A DNA stretch of 64,000 bases from the NCBI GenBank assembly GCA_035772405.1, contig JAYKKM010000113.1:186001-250000 (forward strand). The letters are read 5' to 3'. A program made the position numbers and the translations under genes. The notes under the pieces are model-generated. The model worked only from the letters and a program-made list of their open reading frames with translations. It did no database searches and had not been told where the DNA came from. Numbering within the stretch: position 1 is the stretch's first letter; each line of letters begins with the position of its first letter. This document shows positions 59,711 to 64,000 of this stretch, piece by piece. Source of the DNA: Chrysogorgia sp. JL179-B06. Its lineage: Eukaryota > Cnidaria > Anthozoa > Scleralcyonacea > Chrysogorgiidae.

Positions 59711-61738
59711 CTATTGAACGTCAGCAGGGTTAAAGCACCATAACTTTAGCTGCTTTTCTGGAGGGTTTAGCCCCAGTACCTTATTAAATTCCTCGTTAAG
59801 GGCTTTGATAGCGATATCTAAGGAAACAGCTACGGTGAAACAATGTACTCCATCAAAAAGGCCAACAATGATTCCCCAAGCACGTCCCTGTTCATCGAAA
59901 ATAACTGCTCCAGAATCTCCTTTATCTGAAAACAGCAACTTTTCCTTGGAACGTACCACGAAGCAGTTATAAGCCCAGAGCCCGTTCTTCTTGCTCTCTT
60001 CAGGAATTGCTACTTTACACTTTTCACACTTAAGCTCCTCCAAAAGACTTGTTTCAACCAAATCGCATTCCATTGTGGAGGCGCATGTTTGGCAATAGGT
60101 CTTGAATCGGACATGTGTAAATTCACCATAGCATTTCTTGTTGCTGAAACCTTGCAGTTTCGCGTAGAAATGATTAAAACAAAATTTTCCTTCTTTGGTA
60201 TGGCGTGTTGTACGACCAGATTTCCAAAATTTAACACATTCACGTTCCGCTTCGATTTTGTCCCATGGGACAACTTCTCCGGTGACTGGCTTTGTTTTTT
60301 CATCAAATCCAAAAACTGTACCTTTTCCATCACTCGACAGAATATCATTGCACTCATCATCACTCATTTTCATGACGGCAGCGTCAACGAAAAATGTTCC
60401 ACCAGATAATTCAGGATGCGAGTAGTTTTTTCTTAAACCACATGAATGGGTTGCAATGCACCTTGGCAGTCCACAATCAATAAGTAATTTCGATTCCATT
60501 TTCAATCTTTCCACATTAAGATTTATTGCTTCGACATTTCTTCGAGGCTCATTCGCTTTCCACCCTTTTAGGTCTTCAAGTTTTAGCTCGAGTTTTTCTT
60601 TTCTTTCCTTATTTTCACTAATTAAATTTTCCTTATCATATATCTCAGAGATGAAGTCCGAATTAGCTGGCTGTTCGATTAATTGTTCATTCCGTTCCGG
60701 AGCTCTTACTACACTTTCGATTCTTCTGATCTGTTCTGCTTCTGCAACTTCTCTATTTTCTTCTTCATTTAGATCACCGTTACTAGTTCTCTTCTCAAGC
60801 TCTTCTAATGCATTTTTTCTTTCACTTATTTTTTCTTTAATTTTTTCTTTAATTTTTTCTTTAGCAGACTGTTCTTGGGCAGACTGTTCTTCGGCAGACT
60901 GTTCTTCAGCAGACTGTTCTTTGGCATTCTGTTCTTTGACATTCTGTTCTTTGGCAGGCTTTTCTTCGGCAGACTGTTCTTTGGCAAACTGATCTTTGGG
61001 AGCATGTCCTTTGGCAGACTGCTCTTTAACAGGCTTTTCTTCAATCATCACCACGTGTTGACACGACAATACATAATAATTATCCCCATCCGTCAAAAAG
61101 GCACCCAACGTTCCTCCGCCAGGTCTTCCTCTCACGCCTATTCCAACACCAAGATGCAAAGGAGATGCCTTCGACAAAAATGGCGCGTATGATGGCGAAA
61201 AATATCCTTCAACAATATCAAATGGATAGTTACCCAACAGTTTCACTTCTTTAAAATCTTTTTCACCAACAGGGATTTTCCGTTTACCTAATACAGCAAC
61301 GGCGACACACAGTTCATTAGTTTCGTGCCCATTCGAAATTTTGTACGAGGGATAAACCGCCGTTACGTTCAAACGATTTTCAAAAACGGGTAAATTTTCT
61401 TCAATGACTTGCGCAATCTTCGCCATTTCTTCGCTTTTCGTTTGCTCTTCGCAGGTTCGTGGGATGAAATATTCGCCCAGCGGCTCACGCTCAAGATCCA
61501 GAAACGTCAGGTCGTAGCCAGCAAACATTTCTTGCGCTTCTTCACGAAGATCATCGGTGATCCCCAGGCCATTGGTGTCCATGTATAAACACATACTAAT
61601 CGCAGGGTTGGCATACTCTGCAGTACAGTTGGTAGGGCGGTGTGGAACAGCTCGAATACAAGAAGAGTTGATAGCCATAAATCGCAAAGCCAAGGATCGA
61701 GCTTTGACGTTATGAAACGTCTTCTTGTCAATTTCATA
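59711..61738 (-). CDS. PA-clan (chymotrypsin-fold) serine-protease-like protein with coiled-coil insert and zinc ribbon, last exon
   Basis: One long open frame, about 675 residues from the exon start. A TTTATTTTCAG 3' splice signal ends at 61739, so the ORF's first 13 codons (to 61777) are probably intron and the true N-terminus lies upstream. GVGIGVRGRPGGGTLGAFLT and YYVLSCQHVVMIEE (catalytic His region, about residue 240 of the ORF) are followed by a Glu/Lys/Gln-rich insert of KEQSAEEQSAKEQ-type pentads (about 246-320) and further charged coiled coil to about 405. Later come FWKSGRTTRHTKEGKF, two Cys pairs (CQTC, CEKC, about 564-590) that could bind zinc, and DKGDSGAVIFDEQGRAWGII with the nucleophile Ser (about 623). 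The catalytic Asp is not certain. No signal peptide is visible in this exon. Substrate unknown. Confidence 0.75.
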   Translation of the reverse strand, partial: YEIDKKTFHNVKARSLALRFMAINSSCIRAVPHRPTNCTAEYANPAISMCLYMDTNGLGITDDLREEAQEMFAGYDLTFLDLEREPLGEYFIPRTCEEQTKSEEMAKIAQVIEENLPVFENRLNVTAVYPSYKISNGHETNELCVAVAVLGKRKIPVGEKDFKEVKLLGNYPFDIVEGYFSPSYAPFLSKASPLHLGVGIGVRGRPGGGTLGAFLTDGDNYYVLSCQHVVMIEEKPVKEQSAKGHAPKDQFAKEQSAEEKPAKEQNVKEQNAKEQSAEEQSAEEQSAQEQSAKEKIKEKIKEKISERKNALEELEKRTSNGDLNEEENREVAEAEQIRRIESVVRAPERNEQLIEQPANSDFISEIYDKENLISENKERKEKLELKLEDLKGWKANEPRRNVEAINLNVERLKMESKLLIDCGLPRCIATHSCGLRKNYSHPELSGGTFFVDAAVMKMSDDECNDILSSDGKGTVFGFDEKTKPVTGEVVPWDKIEAERECVKFWKSGRTTRHTKEGKFCFNHFYAKLQGFSNKKCYGEFTHVRFKTYCQTCASTMECDLVETSLLEELKCEKCKVAIPEESKKNGLWAYNCFVVRSKEKLLFSDKGDSGAVIFDEQGRAWGIIVGLFDGVHCFTVAVSLDIAIKALNEEFNKVLGLNPPEKQLKLWCFNPADVQ

Positions 61739-62157
61739 CTGAAAATAAATTATAGAACAAAAGTCATCTAATACCACGATTCACGATGTAAAAGTTGTGC
61801 AACGATGCCCAATGATGCGTGCCACACAGATTATTGCATAGGCATATTTGTGTTCTACAGCAGTTATTGTAGCAGGCCGTTTTTCCAGCCCACGATACAG
61901 TATATGCAAACATGAATATATGAGACCATTTTAATAGCATTTATCTGGGGGTAGGCAACCTGTTTGGCGTAGAGTACCAGTTTATAGTTTTGGGATCGAG
62001 ACTCCCTATAGCGATCATTAAATTTTACCAGTTATATAATTTTTGTAGTAGTTTTTTGCGTGTTGAGGTTAGGGGGCCGTTAGAAATTGCTATGATGCTA
62101 ACAACTGTCCGTTACGATGCTGAGACTATGTAGCTCAATGGATAGAAAGTTGGGTTT
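61739..62157. other. Probable intron/5' flank of the protease gene, with a tRNA-like D arm
   Basis: No ORF. 62128-62150 contains TATGTAGCTCAATGGATAGA, a Pol III A-box-like word without a B-box. An upstream protease exon was not found in the window. Confidence 0.4.
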
Positions 62158-62255
62158 GTTCATGGAATAATTCTTGTTTACGATTCGCTGATGAATGTTG
62201 CAAAACGCCCTTTACACTGTAGCCTATGAATCTTATAGATAACAATCGTAAGGGA
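62158..62255 (+). repeat. Direct repeat right of the protease gene
   Basis: Counterpart of 59126-59225 (GATTCGCTGATGAATGTTGC, AAAACGCCCTTTACACTGTA). Confidence 0.55.
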
Positions 62256-62339
62256 CCACACAAACATTTTTACTGATCTGCTTGCAAGTTTTCCAGCAAT
62301 AAATCATCCATTTCAATGAGGTATGGGCATGCTCTTATA

Positions 62340-62915
62340 CAGGGGCGGCGGAGCAGTCTGGATATTGGGGGGCGAAAAAATCTAGTAGGGTCCGGAGGCA
62401 TGTGCCCACGGAAATGTTTTGAATTTGTAAGTCTCGGAAACACTATTTCCTGAAGAGGTATCTACTAGTAAAGGTTATAAATCACACAATTTCACAACTG
62501 CACAGTTATGTTTGCACCTTATGTTTCACAAAATGTAAATGTCAGTTAAAAATATCAACAAAAATGTGTAGGATTACTATGATATTATATATACAAAAAA
62601 TAGAATGAGTCTGAGTCTTTCGTTTCATAATTTCCACTTGAATAAAAATAATAATGGCGGTTGCCACAATCTCGTTCTCGTGTGCAGCGAGATGGAGGTC
62701 AGCTGCAGGGCCATGGGGCCAAGTCGGTCGAACTGGTTCCCAGTTTTCCTCAATAGTACTTCTGCAGTCCACACAGCCGAAATTCCTTCAAGACTTTTGT
62801 ACCGTACATTTGACAGTCTGCACGAATGAAGAACTCGTAGTTTTGTGGACTGTGGAGCCTGTTTTATTGGGGGGGGGGGGCGACAGCTCCTCTGCCCCCT
62901 GCTCCGCCGCCCCTG
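62340..62915. mobile_element. hAT-like non-autonomous element, 576 bp
   Basis: The termini CAGGGGCGGCGGAGC (62340) and GCTCCGCCGCCCCTG (62915) are perfect inverse repeats of 15 bp. They are flanked by CTCTTATA and CTCTTATG, an 8 bp duplication with one mismatch. CAGGGGCGG ends with 8 bp duplications are typical of hAT elements. The interior has a poly-G run (62866-62880) and no transposase. Confidence 0.88.
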
Positions 62916-62923
62916 CTCTTATG

Positions 62924-63776
62924 TATGCCGGAGACAACGTTTTTGAGGGTATACCGCGGATTGCACTGGGTTCCAAAGGTCCAGGAGACGAAGGAAAAGG
63001 GAGGGGAGGACCTCTGGTCACACGAGTTTCAAAGCTCACTTTGGCGCTAATGAGATTTTATGTGACGTAAAAAAACGGTTTTCTTATTTCACAACAATAA
63101 ATTCACAAAACACAACAACAGTTCTTTATACACAGCAATAAATTTTGATACAATTCGAAATATTACCACACACAACAATAAATTTAGCAAACCACAACAA
63201 GAAATTTGCCAAAACGCAACGGTTATAAATTCATTTGTTTTCGGTTTTGCGTGAATATACTTCTGGATTACCCGGTTCTGCTTTCGCCTCCTCGAATAAC
63301 TACCGATCTAGACTTGCTGCACAACGACAAAACGACGTAGCCATGAAGCAACGTGTTATTCGTGTTGTAGATACTATCTGAAGGGCAGTTGTGGAAAAAG
63401 CGCTAGAACTGGGAACAATGTCAATGTATCTTGTTCAGATGCAACTGGTTCTGGCTGCAGCTGCCCGTCGACGGCAAAGAAATCACCTCTATCCTTTAAT
63501 GATTTTAACAAATCTGCAACTTTGCGCTCAGAGTTTAAGGTTTAAAGTTTAAGGTTCAATTAAGTACAACCTTAATTGAATTAACTGTTTACAGTATATA
63601 TATAAACGTAAAATGAATATTAGAGCCCAACTCGAATGTGGAGAGCCATCTCATAACAAACATGGAACAAACAAGAAACAAATTTACAATAAATTTTACT
63701 GGCGTTTCGTTGCCAACGCTCAACATTCTCTAAGTGAAATACAAGATGTGAAAACTAATATTTAAATATATTATAG
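62924..63776. other. Non-coding; CAACAATAAATT-type short repeats
   Basis: 63090-63210 is built from CACAACAATAAATT-like words. 63554-63579 is a hairpin, TTCAATTAAG with its complement. A cysteine-rich short frame (ATCYSCCRYYLKGSCGKSAR, about 63345-63404) lacks a start and is not recognised. AATATTAGAGCCCA at 63616-63629 echoes the 8993 palindrome element. Confidence 0.4.
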
Positions 63777-64000
63777 GTAGCATTATTGGCGCAACATTAT
63801 CTGGCATTTCTAGCGGCGGATCTCACATTATTAAGGCACTTGGCAGCGCAATGCATGAAGGATTGAATGGCGTAGGTGATCTCGATAAAAAAGTCGTAAC
63901 TGGTATTGCCGGCGAAGCATTTCAGCATGTGTCCAAAGGTGCGCGTTCGTTTTTTCACAATGTTATTGGAGGTCTTAGTGGTTCCTTACTCTGGGGCGCA
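63777..64000 (+). CDS. Open exon running off the right edge, glycine-rich amphipathic protein
   Basis: Preceded by AATATATTATAG, an acceptor-like 3' splice site. The frame is open to the window end with no ATG at the start: GSIIGATLSGISSGGSHIIK, ALGSAMHEGLNGVGDLDKKV, then SKGARSFFHNVIGGLSGSLL. Codon use and composition are protein-like: repeated small residues (GxxxG spacing) alternate with hydrophobic positions, suggesting membrane-associated helices. Not recognised. Could be part of a host gene or of a viral-like membrane-active protein; only the next window can tell. Confidence 0.45.

Noticed and set aside
60089..61192. Plus-strand ORFs rich in Phe/Leu/Ser across the protease gene
   Set aside because: Antisense shadows of the Glu/Lys-rich coiled-coil insert on the minus strand.
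61739..61777. First 13 codons of the protease ORF as the true N-terminus
   Set aside because: A TTTATTTTCAG acceptor ends at 61739, and the codons before it look like intron; the start is probably in an upstream exon not seen.

Overview
This window comes from a metazoan nuclear genome, most likely a cnidarian and perhaps an anthozoan. That assignment is an inference. It rests on the mix of BEL/Pao, DIRS-type, L2/CR1-type, Mutator-like, Tc1/mariner-like and Polinton-like elements, on eukaryotic splice signals, and on tRNA-derived repeats. Almost everything recognisable is mobile DNA in various stages of decay. The only plausible host gene with a long open frame is a PA-clan serine-protease-like gene on the minus strand at 59.7-61.7 kb. 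A second open exon runs off the right edge.

Layout. 1-3.4 kb: decayed Polinton/adintovirus-like gene block (integrase, minor-capsid candidate, small overlapping ORFs, major-structural candidate). 3.4-8.05 kb: G-rich hairpin DNA related to the centre of the palindromic element described below, interrupted by two non-LTR retrotransposons, then a decayed C2H2 zinc-finger ORF. 8.1-10.6 kb: hairpin repeats, an RTE-like remnant and a fragment of the protease gene. 10.8-12.2 kb: a 44-47 bp minisatellite interrupted by an 877 bp TIR element carrying a RecQ-like helicase remnant. 12.2-28.2 kb: one DIRS retrotransposon split into two halves by a 12.6 kb TIR-bounded insertion that itself holds an L2-type LINE and a 7.1 kb BEL/Pao element. 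28.2-46.5 kb: one LINE split by a 17,019 bp Polinton-like insertion with a 6 bp target duplication.

That insertion is an almost complete palindrome. It consists of two head-to-head copies of a family B DNA polymerase gene around a 22 nt spacer. One arm was later hit by a second DIRS element (with split direct repeats) and by a small TIR element. 48.57-51.95 kb: a Tc1/mariner-IS630 element with TA duplications. It carries an almost intact DD37E transposase and, convergent to it, a second gene with a PB1-like domain and zinc knuckle. 52.4-55.4 kb: DIRS gag remnant, a 170 bp TIR element and a Mutator-like transposase. 57.8-58.3 kb: tandem tRNA-Ala-like units. 59.7-61.7 kb: the protease gene, flanked by diverged direct repeats. 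62.3-62.9 kb: a hAT-like non-autonomous element.

The nested structure lets relative ages be read directly. In the 12-46 kb block the first DIRS and the split LINE came first. The 12.6 kb TIR element and the 17 kb palindrome followed, and BEL, L2, the second DIRS and the small TIR element came last. The most unusual objects are the palindromic polymerase-only Polinton-like element and the two-gene Tc1/mariner-like element. Sequence comparisons were made by eye, so no identity percentages are given.
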